The translations under genes were made by a program, and so were the position numbers. The notes under the pieces were generated by a model. It was not told the origin of the DNA and did no database searches. It saw only the letters and a list, made by a program, of their open reading frames with translations. Source: Alphaproteobacteria bacterium (GTDB taxonomy: Bacteria > Pseudomonadota > Alphaproteobacteria > JAAEOK01). Taken from it: a DNA stretch of 64,000 bases. The stretch lies in NCBI GenBank assembly GCA_024244705.1, contig JAAEOK010000098.1, forward strand, positions 62,001 through 126,000, in the 5' to 3' direction. Of the stretch, positions 25,406 through 34,811 are shown piece after piece. Each line of letters opens with the position of its first letter. Positions within the stretch are counted from its first letter, which is position 1.

Positions 25406-27334
25406 ATGAACACATCCCCGGAAACCCAGGATCCCGGCAGCGCGATGAGCGACGACGATTTCGCCGCCCTCCTCGACGACGGCTTCGATCAGAAACGCGG
25501 CTATGAGGGCCGCGTGGTCAAGGGCACCGTCATCGCCGTGGAGAACGATTTCGCCCTCATCGACGTCGGGTTGAAGTCCGAAGGGCGGGTGCCGCTGCGA
25601 GAGTTTTCCGCCCCCGGCCTGCGATCCGAAATCAAGATCGGCGACATGGTCGAGGTCTATGTCGAGCGGTTCGAGGACCGCAATGGCGAGGCCTTGCTGT
25701 CGCGCGAGCGCGCCCGCCGGGAAGAGGCATGGACGCAGCTTGAGCGGGCCTTCAAGGACAATCAGCGGGTTACCGGCGTTATCTTCGGCCGTGTCAAGGG
25801 CGGGTTCACCGTCGATTTGTCCGGCGCGGTAGCCTTTCTGCCGGGCAGCCAAGTAGACATCCGGCCGGTACGCGACATTACGCCGCTGATGAACCAGGAG
25901 CAGCCGTTCCAGATCCTCAAGATGGACCGCCAGCGGGGCAACATCGTGGTGTCGCGGCGGGCGGTGCTCGAGGAGACCCGCGCCGAGGCGCGGGCCGAGC
26001 TGATCTCCAACCTCAAGGAAGGCCAAGTGCTGACCGGTATTGTCAAGAACATCACCGATTACGGCGCCTTCGTCGACCTCGGCGGCGTCGACGGACTGCT
26101 CCATGTGACCGATATCGCCTGGCGCCGCATCAATCATCCCAGCGAGGCCTTGCAGATCGGCCAAAGCGTTCAAGTCCAGGTCATCCGGTTCAATCCGGAG
26201 ACCCAGCGCATCAGCCTCGGCATGAAGCAACTCGAGGCCGATCCTTGGGATGGGGTGGTGCAGAAGTATCCGATCAGCACCAAGCTCAAGGGCCGGGTCA
26301 CCAACATCACCGATTACGGCGCTTTCGTCGAATTGGAACCCGGGATCGAGGGTCTGGTCCATGTCTCGGAGATGAGCTGGACCAAAAAGAACGTGCATCC
26401 CGGCAAGATCGTCTCGACCAGTCAAGAGGTCGAGGTGATGGTGCTTGAGGTCGATTCCGAAAAGCGGCGCATCAGTCTCGGCATCAAGCAATGCCAGGAG
26501 AACCCGTGGGCCGAGTTCGCCGACAGGTTCGCCGTCGGCAGCGAGCTCGAGGGTGAGATCAAGAACATCACCGAATTCGGCCTCTTTATCGGCCTACCCG
26601 GCGACATAGACGGCATGGTTCACCTGTCCGATCTGAGCTGGGGTAAATCGGGCGACGAAGCTATCAGCGGCTTCACCAAGGGCGAAATGGTCAAGTTCAA
26701 GGTGCTCGACGTGGACCTTGAGAAGGAACGCATCAGCCTCGGCATCAAGCAGCTGAGCGACGATCCCTTCACCTCGACCACCGCCAACATCAAGAAGAAC
26801 GACATCGTGACCTGCACCGTGTCCGAGGTGACGCCAGCCGGAATCGAGGTCTCTTTGGGCGACGGTGCCACCGGCTTCATCCGCAAGTCGGACCTGTCGC
26901 GCGACCGCAGCGAGCAGCGCCCGGACCGTTTCGCGGTCGGCGAGAAGGTCGATGCGGTGGTGAGCTCGGTCGATCAATCGACCCGCCGCATCACTTTGTC
27001 GATTAAGGCGAAGGAGGTGCGCGAAGAGAAAGAGGCGATGGCTCAATACGGTTCGTCTGACAGCGGCGCCAGCCTTGGCGACATTCTTGGCGCCGCGCTT
27101 AGCAAGGCCAGCGAGAATCGGGAGACCCCCGAATCGGAGGAGCCGACCGAAACCGAGGCAACCGACGACGCAGCGGAAAAGGCCGCGCCTGAGGCCGCTT
27201 CGGACGATACGGCGCCTGCGGACGCGTCCGACGAGGCCAAGGATGCGCCCGAAGAGGCCGCGGATACGCCCGAAGAAGCCAGCGATGGGCCCGAGGACGC
27301 CGAGGACGCGCCCGACGAGCCAAAAGACGCATAA
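25406..27334 (+). CDS. rpsA: 30S ribosomal protein S1
   Basis: Binds mRNA on the 30S subunit and unfolds structured leaders. The 642-aa protein has six S1 RNA-binding repeats, recognisable from KGTVIAVENDFALIDVGLKS, GVIFGRVKGGFTVDLSG, GIVKNITDYGAFVDLGGVDG, GRVTNITDYGAFVELEPGIEG, GEIKNITEFGLFIGLPGDIDG and CTVSEVTPAGIEVSLGDGA. It is followed by a charged tail of roughly 75 residues rich in Glu, Asp and Ala, ending in four seven-residue repeats. The tail makes it longer than the roughly 560 aa common in the class. AAGGAA precedes the ATG by 9-10 nt. Confidence 0.97.
   Translation: MNTSPETQDPGSAMSDDDFAALLDDGFDQKRGYEGRVVKGTVIAVENDFALIDVGLKSEGRVPLREFSAPGLRSEIKIGDMVEVYVERFEDRNGEALLSRERARREEAWTQLERAFKDNQRVTGVIFGRVKGGFTVDLSGAVAFLPGSQVDIRPVRDITPLMNQEQPFQILKMDRQRGNIVVSRRAVLEETRAEARAELISNLKEGQVLTGIVKNITDYGAFVDLGGVDGLLHVTDIAWRRINHPSEALQIGQSVQVQVIRFNPETQRISLGMKQLEADPWDGVVQKYPISTKLKGRVTNITDYGAFVELEPGIEGLVHVSEMSWTKKNVHPGKIVSTSQEVEVMVLEVDSEKRRISLGIKQCQENPWAEFADRFAVGSELEGEIKNITEFGLFIGLPGDIDGMVHLSDLSWGKSGDEAISGFTKGEMVKFKVLDVDLEKERISLGIKQLSDDPFTSTTANIKKNDIVTCTVSEVTPAGIEVSLGDGATGFIRKSDLSRDRSEQRPDRFAVGEKVDAVVSSVDQSTRRITLSIKAKEVREEKEAMAQYGSSDSGASLGDILGAALSKASENRETPESEEPTETEATDDAAEKAAPEAASDDTAPADASDEAKDAPEEAADTPEEASDGPEDAEDAPDEPKDA
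27242..27325 (+). repeat. Four 21-bp in-frame repeats encoding the acidic tail of S1
   Basis: The codons spell DAPEEAA, DTPEEAS, DGPEDAE and DAPDEPK (27242-27262, 27263-27283, 27284-27304, 27305-27325), then Asp-Ala-stop. The DNA units keep a GAN-NNG-CCC-GAN core. This looks like recent slipped-strand duplication inside the reading frame. Confidence 0.85.
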
Positions 27335-27342
27335 CCGGTACC

Positions 27343-27376
27343 GCGGCGGGGGCGCGGAGCGCCACGCCCCTGCCGC
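27343..27376 (+). terminator. GC-rich hairpin after rpsA
   Basis: GCGGCGGGGGCG (27343-27354) pairs with CGCCCCTGCCGC (27365-27376), 12 bp with one wobble and a 10-nt loop, starting 8 bp after the stop. There is no T-run, so it may be a weak or Rho-assisted terminator or a 3'-end stabiliser. Confidence 0.45.
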
Positions 27377-27581
27377 CCGCTCGGCCGCTACTGCGGCTCG
27401 CGAATCTGCTCCGTATGCGTCCTTTCGGCGCTGGAAAACCTTTCTTTCAGAGACACTTATGCTTGACGGTCGGGGGGCGGTCTGGCACCCTTAACACTGC
27501 CTGGAAATCCAAAAAAATCGGCGGGTCGTGGTGTGCGTTCTTGCGGTACACCGCCCGACCAGTTAGGCAAAGGGGAGTCGC

Positions 27582-27863
27582 ATGACCAAGTCCGAGCTTA
27601 TTATGCGTTTGGCTGAGCAAAACGAGCATTTGCTGCAACGTGAGGCGGAACGAATCGTATCGACGATTTTCGATGAGATCGCTGCCGCGCTGGAACGGGG
27701 CGATCGCGTGGAATTGCGGGGATTCGGGGCGTTTTCGGTCAAGCGCCGGCCGCCGCGCGTGGGCCGCAACCCGCGTACCGGAGAGACCGTGCATGTCGAG
27801 GAGAAGCATGTTCCTTTCTTTAAGACCGGCAAACAGTTAAGGGAACGTCTCAACCGCCCATGA
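27582..27863 (+). CDS. ihfB: Integration host factor subunit beta
   Basis: A small DNA-bending protein, one half of IHF. It is 93 aa with the HU/IHF fold ([20 protein letters not shown]) and the DNA-binding arm [20 protein letters not shown]. The [19 protein letters not shown] tail marks the beta subunit. AAGGGGAG precedes the ATG by a few bases. The gene after rpsA is ihfB in most proteobacteria. IHF commonly assists sigma-54 promoters, and rpoN is in the same window. Confidence 0.95.
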   Translation: MTKSELIMRLAEQNEHLLQREAERIVSTIFDEIAAALERGDRVELRGFGAFSVKRRPPRVGRNPRTGETVHVEEKHVPFFKTGKQLRERLNRP

Positions 27864-27903
27864 CCGGCGGCACGAAAAGGAGCGGCGCGGCCGTGCGACC
27901 ATC

Positions 27904-28272
27904 GTGAAGCTCATAATCTGGATAATTGCCGCTATCGTGACGCTCGCGGTTACGGCCTTCGCGGTGAGCAACCGGGCGCCGGTCGAAGTTGATTTCTGGC
28001 CGCTGCCCTACGCCGCGATCCTACCCTTGTTCGCGGTTCTGCTGGTCGCCGTTGTCCTCGGATTTCTATTCGGCGCCATTACTACCTGGTGGTCGGGCCG
28101 AAAATGGCGGCGTGGCGCCCGCGAGGCACGCCGCGAGAACGATCATCTGCGGCGTGAACTCGAAGCGGTCAAGCGCGCCGCCTCGGCGACCGAGCCGGGG
28201 CGTTCACCCCTACCTTCCACGAACTCCGGTGCACCGCCCAGCCTGCCACCCAGCCGCGCCGCCCAAGGCTGA
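27904..28272 (+). CDS. lapA: LapA-domain (DUF1049) inner-membrane protein
   Basis: A 122-aa protein with two transmembrane segments (LIIWIIAAIVTLAVTAFAVS and AILPLFAVLLVAVVLGFLFG) around the NRAPVEVDFWPLP signature of the LPS-assembly LapA domain. A basic cytoplasmic helix follows (RKWRRGAREARRENDHLRRE), and then a proline-rich tail. In E. coli LapA acts in control of LPS synthesis; the same role here is inferred. The start is GTG at 27904 without a close SD. It lies between ihfB and an oxidase gene that begins 5 bp later. Confidence 0.85.
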   Translation: MKLIIWIIAAIVTLAVTAFAVSNRAPVEVDFWPLPYAAILPLFAVLLVAVVLGFLFGAITTWWSGRKWRRGAREARRENDHLRRELEAVKRAASATEPGRSPLPSTNSGAPPSLPPSRAAQG

Positions 28273-28277
28273 TCGCA

Positions 28278-29396
28278 ATGGAGGTCATTGTCGTCGGCGC
28301 CGGCATCATGGGCCTGGCGACCGCCTGGGCTTGCCACAGGCGCGGCGATTCGGTCCGCGTCTACGAGCAGGGCCCGATTCCCAATCCTCATGCGTCGTCC
28401 GTCGACGAGCACCGCGCGATTCGCCAAATCTACGGCGACAAGGAAGGCTATGCGCGGATGATCGGAGGCGCCTTCGAGGCCTGGGATTTGGTCTGGCAGG
28501 ACCTGGACGAGCGCCTCTATGCCGAGACCGGCATCCTGACCCTGGTTCGCGGCCGCGACAGCTTTGGTTACCGATCGATCGCCACCCTGGATCGGGTTGG
28601 CATCGACTACGAGCGCCTGGAGCCGGTGGAATTGGCGGCACGGTTCCCGCTCATGCGCTTCGACGGCGTCGATTGCGGGCTCTATTTCCGTCGCGGCGGG
28701 GCATTGCTCGCCGGCCGCATCATCGAGCGCCTCGGCCACCATCTCGGCACCCGCGGCGTCACGATCCACGCCCATAGCGCGGTGACCGCGATCGGCCCGG
28801 ATGCCGCCACCGTAACGCTCGCCGACGGACGGCGCGACCACGCCGACCGGTTGGTCGTCGCCGCCGGTCCGTGGGTCGGCGACCTGGTCCCGGATTTCGC
28901 GGCGCGGGTAACGCCGTCGCGCCAGATCGTGGCTTATCTGACGCCCCCCGACGACCTCGCCGCGGCCTGGGCGGCGGCACCGATATTGGTGGATATCGGG
29001 CCCGACGAAGGTCTCTATCTGGTACCACCGGTCGGCGGCACGTCGATGAAGGTCGGCGACCACGGTTTTTCCTTGTCCGGCCATCCGAGCGCGGATCGCG
29101 AAGCCGCCCCGGCGGAGACGCGCGCGATCTACCAATTGTGCCGCCGGCGAGTGGCCGATCTCGACCGCTTCCGTCTCGCTTCCGGCCGGACCTGCTTCTA
29201 CACCATTTCGCCCGATGAGAATATTATCGTCGAGCCGATTGGCGACCGCGTCTGGGTAATGACCGGGTTCTCCGGCCACGGCTTCAAGTTCGGTCCGTTG
29301 TTGGGCCTGGAACTGGCCGACGCCATGGCCGGCGGGCAGGAACCGGCGGCGCTCGGCCGATGGGCGGCCGGTCTCGAAGGCGCGCGCCCGGGATGA
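28278..29396 (+). CDS. FAD-dependent amino-acid/sarcosine oxidase family protein (DAO)
   Basis: A 372-aa flavoenzyme starting MEVIVVGAGIMGLATAWACH with the GAGIMG FAD-binding loop. It resembles monomeric sarcosine and N-methyltryptophan oxidases: SSVDEHRAIRQIYG follows, then GGALLAGRII, VVAAGPWVGDLVPD and a C-terminal GDRVWVMTGFSGHGFKFGP, the covalent-flavin type end in which this family usually has Cys (here Ser). The substrate is probably an N-methyl or D-amino acid, not determinable here. It sits 5 bp after lapA and overlaps pyrF as ATGA, so it is part of the operon. Confidence 0.85.
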   Translation: MEVIVVGAGIMGLATAWACHRRGDSVRVYEQGPIPNPHASSVDEHRAIRQIYGDKEGYARMIGGAFEAWDLVWQDLDERLYAETGILTLVRGRDSFGYRSIATLDRVGIDYERLEPVELAARFPLMRFDGVDCGLYFRRGGALLAGRIIERLGHHLGTRGVTIHAHSAVTAIGPDAATVTLADGRRDHADRLVVAAGPWVGDLVPDFAARVTPSRQIVAYLTPPDDLAAAWAAAPILVDIGPDEGLYLVPPVGGTSMKVGDHGFSLSGHPSADREAAPAETRAIYQLCRRRVADLDRFRLASGRTCFYTISPDENIIVEPIGDRVWVMTGFSGHGFKFGPLLGLELADAMAGGQEPAALGRWAAGLEGARPG

Positions 29397-30106
29397 GCGC
29401 GGGCGCCCGCATATTCTGCGCGATCGACACCGCCGATGCGGTGCGGGCGGTGGAACTCGCCGACGCGCTCTCCGATGTCGTCGGCGGGCTCAAGCTGGGG
29501 CTCGAATTCTTCGCCGCCCGCGGCCCGGCCGGCGTCGCTGCGATCGCCGAACGGCGCCTGCCCCTGTTCCTCGATCTGAAGCTCCACGACATTCCCCATA
29601 CCGTGGCGGCGGCGGTCCGCGCCTGCCTCCCGATCGAGCCCTTCCTGCTGACCATTCATGCCGGCGGCGGTCCAGCGATGATCGCCGCCGCCGCCGAGGC
29701 GGCGCGCGAAGCCGCGGGTACGCGGCCGCGCATCATCGCCGTCACCGTTCTGACCAGCCTGAGTGACGACGATCTCGACCGTGTCGGACAATCCCGGCCG
29801 GCGCTCGATCAGGTCCGGCGCCTCGCCGCTCTGGCCCAGGAATCGGGCGCCGACGGGGTCGTCTGCTCGCCCCGCGAAACCGCCGCCCTGCGCCAAGATT
29901 GCGGCGAGGATTTCGTTCTCGTGGTGCCCGGTATCCGGCCGCCAGGCGCCGCGGCGGGCGACCAGAAACGGGTCACCACACCGGCCGAGGCGCTGGGTGC
30001 CGGCGCCAGCTATCTGGTCATCGGCCGTCCGATCACCGCCGCCCCGGATCCCGCCGCCGCGGCTCGCGCCATCATCGCCGGAATCGATTCGGGCAGCGGC
30101 GGGTAG
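29393..30106 (+). CDS. pyrF: Orotidine 5'-phosphate decarboxylase
   Basis: The final step of UMP synthesis. It is 237 aa. The catalytic DxKxxD array is in LFLDLKLHDIPHTV. Other conserved pieces are GLKLGLEFF, the phosphate-binding VVPGIRPPGA and YLVIGRPITAAPDP. The start is the ATG at 29393, which overlaps the oxidase stop; an in-frame start 11 codons earlier would lie well inside the oxidase gene. The order pyrF then trpF is common in alphaproteobacteria; here two membrane-protein genes intervene. Confidence 0.96.
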   Translation: MSAGARIFCAIDTADAVRAVELADALSDVVGGLKLGLEFFAARGPAGVAAIAERRLPLFLDLKLHDIPHTVAAAVRACLPIEPFLLTIHAGGGPAMIAAAAEAAREAAGTRPRIIAVTVLTSLSDDDLDRVGQSRPALDQVRRLAALAQESGADGVVCSPRETAALRQDCGEDFVLVVPGIRPPGAAAGDQKRVTTPAEALGAGASYLVIGRPITAAPDPAAAARAIIAGIDSGSGG

Positions 30107-30209
30107 TGTGGCGGTAAATGGGGTCGCTGGACGCCGCCAATCGCGCCACTTATTGTCCTGCCAGCAATTATCGGTTTAGGGGAATATTGGCGTCTACAAT
30201 GGGGTCGAA

Positions 30210-31034
30210 ATGACGCTTTCCAGTACGCCGCCCGCGGCACCGCGCTCCCTTCCCGTCGGCAGGACGGTGGCGACCATCTATCGCACGTTGCTCGACCTGG
30301 CGCCGCAGTTTCCGCGCATCGTCGTCCTGCCGATCGCGCTGTCGACCATGCTTGGCGTGTTCGACGCCCTCCTCGGTTTGGATCCTATCTTGTCGACGCT
30401 GATTTTTTTGATTCCCGGCAATATCGTCTACACCCTGTTTGCTGTCGCCTGGCACCGACTGACCCTGATCGGTGCCGAGGCCGCCCATGTCGCGTCTTGG
30501 GACCGATGCCATACGACCTTTTTTGTCTATGCGCTGGTCCTCAGCCTCCTCGACTTTGTCTTCTTGTTGCCCGGCATTGTCGGACCGGACGGCACGGATT
30601 CGGCCGAGATTGCCATGCTGGTACTGCTGTGGACTTTTGCTCTAATGCCCCTGACATTGTTCCTGCTGGTCCGTCTATCGTTCGTATTCCCGGCCGCCGC
30701 GGTCGGTGAATCGTTCGGATTCGCCGATTCATGGCGCACCACGCGGGGCCGGTTTTGGCGAATCTCCGCCATTTCAATTCTGGTCGGATTGCCCTTCATA
30801 ATTGCGATAATGGCCTTCATGGCCGCGGATCCGACGGTCTTCGACGGTGCGGCCGGCGAAGAGATCAGGGCCGCGCCGCCGCTTTCCCTCGGAGTCATTT
30901 TCGAACAGGCAATCGGTGCCCTGGCCGGTTACGCGTTCATTGCCACCGCGGTAACCGGCCTGTCGATCACCTTCCGTACCTGCACCGGCTGGATCGCGGC
31001 GGCACCGCCAACGACGCCGCCCGCGACCACCTAG
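30210..31034 (+). CDS. Membrane protein of unknown function, paralogue 1
   Basis: A 274-aa protein with a proline-rich N-terminus and about six hydrophobic segments. I cannot name a family with confidence; it vaguely resembles glycerophosphodiester phosphodiesterase membrane-domain proteins. It shares a set of motifs with the next gene: YTLFAVAWHRL, FVFPAAAVGESFGFADSWR followed by TTRG, and SITFRTCTGWIAAAPP. These conserved cytoplasmic-looking motifs suggest a common function. It starts 103 bp after pyrF and is followed by its paralogue after 76 bp. Confidence 0.75.
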   Translation: MTLSSTPPAAPRSLPVGRTVATIYRTLLDLAPQFPRIVVLPIALSTMLGVFDALLGLDPILSTLIFLIPGNIVYTLFAVAWHRLTLIGAEAAHVASWDRCHTTFFVYALVLSLLDFVFLLPGIVGPDGTDSAEIAMLVLLWTFALMPLTLFLLVRLSFVFPAAAVGESFGFADSWRTTRGRFWRISAISILVGLPFIIAIMAFMAADPTVFDGAAGEEIRAAPPLSLGVIFEQAIGALAGYAFIATAVTGLSITFRTCTGWIAAAPPTTPPATT

Positions 31035-31110
31035 AGCCTTTTGGCATCGAGCGCGCTATATGGAATGATGGGCGGGCGACGATCAGCCCATTCCGGTGGA
31101 GCCGAATCCC

Positions 31111-32019
31111 ATGACAGTGACCTCTACGCCGCCGCCGACCGGGCGGAAACTCGCCATCGGCGAGATATTCAGCAACACCTATGGCACCTGCTGGCGGTTG
31201 ATCGGCAAGCTCCCGGGCGTCGCCGCCTGGCCGTTCCTGATTGCGATCGTCGCCTTCGCGGTGCCCCTGGTCATGCTCTACAGCCCGGCGGCGGTGAGCG
31301 CTTCGACGATCTTTGAGATCGCCCACTATCTGATTATGGCGATGTCGTACACGCTGTTCGCGGTCGCCTGGCACCGTCTAGTGCTGCTCGCCAGCGCGGC
31401 GGAGACGAGTTCCCCGATGGCGTGGCGGCGCCGGCACACGGTGTTTTTCGGCTACCAGATTCTGCTCTACGTGGTGATGGTCGTGCTGACCCTGCCGGTC
31501 ACCGTATTCATGGCGACTTTGGTCGAGCCGTCGCCAGGCGGAGAGCCCGGGATATCACCGGAATCCATGGAGACGGTGTTCACCATCCTGCCGATCATGT
31601 TCGTCGCGCTCCTCGTCTTCTATTATGTTTTTTTCCGGCTTTGTTTCGTGTTTCCGGCCTGCGCCGTCGGCGAGCGTTACGGTTTGGCCGATTCGTGGCG
31701 CCACACCCGGGGCAACGGTTGGCGCCTCATCATCATCTCGATATTGGTCAATTTGGCGATGGTTGTGGTCCTGGTGCCGGTGGTCTCCGTTCTCGTCGCA
31801 CTGATTTCGGTCGTCGCCTATTCCGGCGCCCAGGGCGGTGACGCGGCGATCATCGTGTCGGCGCTGGTCATCGGCGGCGTCTATACCATCGCCGCGTTCG
31901 TCGCCTTGGCCCTCAACGTGACATTGATCTCGCTTTCCTTCCGCGCCGCCACCGGTTGGGTGCCGGGACCGCCGGCCGCGGCGCCGGCGGTGTGGTCGAA
32001 CGGCAATGGCGGCGCATGA
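31111..32019 (+). CDS. Membrane protein of unknown function, paralogue 2
   Basis: A 302-aa protein with about six membrane segments. It repeats the motifs of the preceding gene at the same relative positions: YTLFAVAWHRLVLL, FVFPACAVGERYGLADSWRH followed by TRGNGWR, and SLSFRAATGWVPGPP. Identity outside the motifs is low, so the duplication is old. GGTGGAG lies about 9 nt before the ATG at 31111; a GTG at 31096 is also possible. The stop overlaps trpF as ATGA, tying its translation to tryptophan synthesis, perhaps by accident of gene packing. Confidence 0.78.
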   Translation: MTVTSTPPPTGRKLAIGEIFSNTYGTCWRLIGKLPGVAAWPFLIAIVAFAVPLVMLYSPAAVSASTIFEIAHYLIMAMSYTLFAVAWHRLVLLASAAETSSPMAWRRRHTVFFGYQILLYVVMVVLTLPVTVFMATLVEPSPGGEPGISPESMETVFTILPIMFVALLVFYYVFFRLCFVFPACAVGERYGLADSWRHTRGNGWRLIIISILVNLAMVVVLVPVVSVLVALISVVAYSGAQGGDAAIIVSALVIGGVYTIAAFVALALNVTLISLSFRAATGWVPGPPAAAPAVWSNGNGGA

Positions 32020-32663
32020 CCGTGGCGGCCAAAATCTGCGGCATCAACGACGCCGCCGCGATGAACGCGGCGGTGAGCGGCGGCGCGCGCGCCGTCGGCC
32101 TCGTTTTCTATGCGCCATCGCCACGCTACGTGACACCGGCCCAGGCCGCCGCGTTGGCCGGCACGGTACCGGAGACGGTGGACAAGGTCGGCCTCTTGGT
32201 CGACGAGGAAGATGACGTCATCGCCGCCATTCTCGACGCGATCGGTCTCGATCTGCTGCAACTCCATGGCAGCGAGTCGCCGGACCGTGTCGCCGCCATC
32301 AAGTCCCGGTTCGGCCTGCCGGTGATGAAGGCGGTCAAGGTCGCGGGCGCGGCCGACCTCGAGCGGGTTGCCGCCTACGAGGCCGTCGCCGACCGTATCC
32401 TGTTCGATGCCAAGCCGCCCACGGAGATGACCGACGCCTTGCCCGGAGGCAATGCGTTGTCGTTCGACTGGCACCTCCTCGACGGGCGCGCCTGGGCCTT
32501 GCCGTGGATGCTGTCGGGCGGGCTCGACGCGGCCAACGTGGCCGCCGCGGTGCGCATCAGCGGCGCCACCTACGTCGATGTCTCGTCGGGGGTCGAGGAC
32601 CGGCCCGGGGTCAAGAATCCGGAGAAGATTCGCGAGTTTCTCGCCATCGTCGCGAGTCTTTGA
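32016..32663 (+). CDS. trpF: Phosphoribosylanthranilate isomerase
   Basis: The third step of tryptophan synthesis from chorismate. It is 215 aa, a TIM barrel with the catalytic Cys in [22 protein letters not shown] (phosphate and substrate loops), [14 protein letters not shown], and the phosphate-binding [14 protein letters not shown] and [15 protein letters not shown] near the end. The ATG at 32016 overlaps the preceding membrane-protein stop. Confidence 0.96.
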   Translation: MTVAAKICGINDAAAMNAAVSGGARAVGLVFYAPSPRYVTPAQAAALAGTVPETVDKVGLLVDEEDDVIAAILDAIGLDLLQLHGSESPDRVAAIKSRFGLPVMKAVKVAGAADLERVAAYEAVADRILFDAKPPTEMTDALPGGNALSFDWHLLDGRAWALPWMLSGGLDAANVAAAVRISGATYVDVSSGVEDRPGVKNPEKIREFLAIVASL

Positions 32664-32721
32664 CCTTTCCTTCGGCCTGTGCTTCATTCCGCCGCCAGAG
32701 CGATCACCCTGGCGGAGCGCC

Positions 32722-33936
32722 ATGCCAGCACAGATGAACACCTACCGGGCCGGACCGGACGAGCGCGGTCATTTCGGCATTTATGGCGGCCGATACGTCG
32801 CCGAGACGCTGATGCCGCTGGTGCTGGCGGTCGGCGCCGCCTATGAAAAAGCGAAGGCCGACGCCGCGTTTCAGGACGAATTCGCGCGCTACCTGCGCGA
32901 CTATGTCGGGCGGCCCAACCCGCTCTATCACGCGGCACGGGCGAGCGCTCATTTCGGCGGCGCCAAGATCTACTTCAAGCGCGACGAGCTCAACCATACC
33001 GGCGCTCACAAGATCAACAATTGTCTCGGCCAGGTGCTGCTCGCCAAACGCATGGGCAAGACCAGGATCATCGCCGAGACCGGGGCCGGCCAGCACGGCG
33101 TCGCGACGGCCACGGTGGCGGCGTTGTTCGACCTGCCGTGCACCGTCTATATGGGCGAGGTCGATATCGCCCGGCAATCTCCCAACGTCTTCCGCATGAA
33201 GCTTCTCGGCGCCGAAGTGGTGCCGGTGACCAGCGGCAGCGCCACCCTCAAGGATGCTCTCAACGAGGCGATGCGTGATTGGGTGGCCCACGTCGACGAC
33301 ACGTTCTATGTCATCGGTACGGTTGCCGGGCCGCATCCCTATCCGGCGATGGTGCGCGACTTCCAGTCGGTGATCGGCAACGAAGTGCGCGAACAGATTC
33401 TCGAATTGGAAGGCCGCCTGCCCGATACCCTGGTCGCCTGCATCGGCGGCGGGTCGAACGCGATGGGGCTGTTCCATCCCTTCCTCGACGAGCCCGACAT
33501 CGCCATGATCGGTGTCGAGGCGGCGGGCTTCGGCCTCGACAGCGGCAAGCACGCGGCCTCGCTCACCGGCGGCCGTCCCGGCGTCCTGCACGGCAACCGC
33601 ACCTATCTGCTGCAGAACGCCGACGGCCAAATCCAGGAGGCGCATTCGATATCGGCCGGTCTCGACTACCCCGGCATCGGCCCCGAGCACGCCTGGCTCC
33701 ACGACACCGGCCGCGTCAGTTACGTCGCCGTTACCGACGACGAGGCGCTGGCGGCGTTCCAGCATTGCTCCCGGCTCGAGGGCATCATTCCCGCGCTCGA
33801 GCCGGCCCATGCCTTCGCCCAGGTGGCCAAGATCGCGCCACAGCTACCGCCCGACCATCTCATTGTGATGAATATGTGCGGACGCGGCGACAAGGACGTG
33901 TTCACCGTCGCCGAGGCGCTGGGAGTGACCCTGTGA
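32722..33936 (+). CDS. trpB: Tryptophan synthase beta chain
   Basis: A PLP enzyme that condenses indole with serine. It is 404 aa. It shows [17 protein letters not shown], the PLP lysine in [32 protein letters not shown], the phosphate-binding GGGSNAMG and the NMCGRGDKD ending. GGCGGAG precedes the ATG at 32722 by 5 nt; MNTYRAG four codons later is an alternative. The stop overlaps the trpA GTG, a coupling common for the two subunits of the alpha2-beta2 complex. Confidence 0.97.
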   Translation: MPAQMNTYRAGPDERGHFGIYGGRYVAETLMPLVLAVGAAYEKAKADAAFQDEFARYLRDYVGRPNPLYHAARASAHFGGAKIYFKRDELNHTGAHKINNCLGQVLLAKRMGKTRIIAETGAGQHGVATATVAALFDLPCTVYMGEVDIARQSPNVFRMKLLGAEVVPVTSGSATLKDALNEAMRDWVAHVDDTFYVIGTVAGPHPYPAMVRDFQSVIGNEVREQILELEGRLPDTLVACIGGGSNAMGLFHPFLDEPDIAMIGVEAAGFGLDSGKHAASLTGGRPGVLHGNRTYLLQNADGQIQEAHSISAGLDYPGIGPEHAWLHDTGRVSYVAVTDDEALAAFQHCSRLEGIIPALEPAHAFAQVAKIAPQLPPDHLIVMNMCGRGDKDVFTVAEALGVTL

Positions 33937-34766
33937 ACGAACGCCTCGCGCGCCGCTTCGCGGCCCTTGAAGCGGAGGGCCGCGGTGGCCTTATCCTTTT
34001 CATCACCGCCGGCGACCCCGACCGTGAGACCTCGGCGTCCATTCTCAAAGGGCTCGCGGCAGCGGGCGCCGACGTTATCGAGCTCGGCATGCCGTTCTCC
34101 GACCCGATGGCGGACGGTCCGGCGATTCAGGCCGCCGGGTCGCGCGCCCTCAAGGCCGGCGCCGACATGCGCCAAACGCTCGACTTGGCACGCGAGTTTC
34201 GCGCTGCGGACGACGAAACACCGGTCGTCCTGATGGGCTATTACAATCCGATTTATGCATATGGCGTCGCGGCCTTCACGGCCGACGCCGCGGCGGCCGG
34301 AATCGACGGCCTGATCATCGTCGATTTGCCGCCGGAGGAAGAGGATGAGCTGGCACCGGTGGCGCGGCAGGCCGGCATCGACATGATCCGGCTGATCGCG
34401 CCGACCACCGACGACGCCCGCCTGCGCACCGTCCTCCAGGGGGCCGATGGCTTTGCCTATTACGTCTCGGTCACCGGCGTCACCGGTACCGTATCCGCGG
34501 TCGAGGCGGATATCGAACAGGGCATCGCGCAGCTACGGGGAATCACCGAATTGCCGATCGCCATCGGCTTCGGCATCAAGACGCCCGACCAGACCGCCGC
34601 CATGGCCCGGCTCGGCGATGCCGCGGTGGTCGGCTCGGCACTCGTCCAGCGTATCGCCGACGGCCTCGACGCGGAGGGCAGGCCAGAACCGGATCTGGTC
34701 CAAAATGTGCTAGGATTCGCAGCCCAACTCGGGGCTGCGGTCCGCGGCGGCAATGGCTCCGGTTAG
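33933..34766 (+). CDS. trpA: Tryptophan synthase alpha chain
   Basis: Cleaves indole-3-glycerol phosphate to indole, which passes to TrpB. It is 277 aa with the catalytic Glu in [20 protein letters not shown] and the catalytic Asp in [12 protein letters not shown]. The phosphate-binding elements [11 protein letters not shown] and [12 protein letters not shown] are also present. The start is GTG at 33933, overlapping the trpB stop. accD follows after 45 bp. Confidence 0.97.
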   Translation: MNERLARRFAALEAEGRGGLILFITAGDPDRETSASILKGLAAAGADVIELGMPFSDPMADGPAIQAAGSRALKAGADMRQTLDLAREFRAADDETPVVLMGYYNPIYAYGVAAFTADAAAAGIDGLIIVDLPPEEEDELAPVARQAGIDMIRLIAPTTDDARLRTVLQGADGFAYYVSVTGVTGTVSAVEADIEQGIAQLRGITELPIAIGFGIKTPDQTAAMARLGDAAVVGSALVQRIADGLDAEGRPEPDLVQNVLGFAAQLGAAVRGGNGSG

Positions 34767-34811
34767 TGTGATCGTCACGCGGTCGCGAATCGACCCGGCA
34801 CGGAAGCGAAG

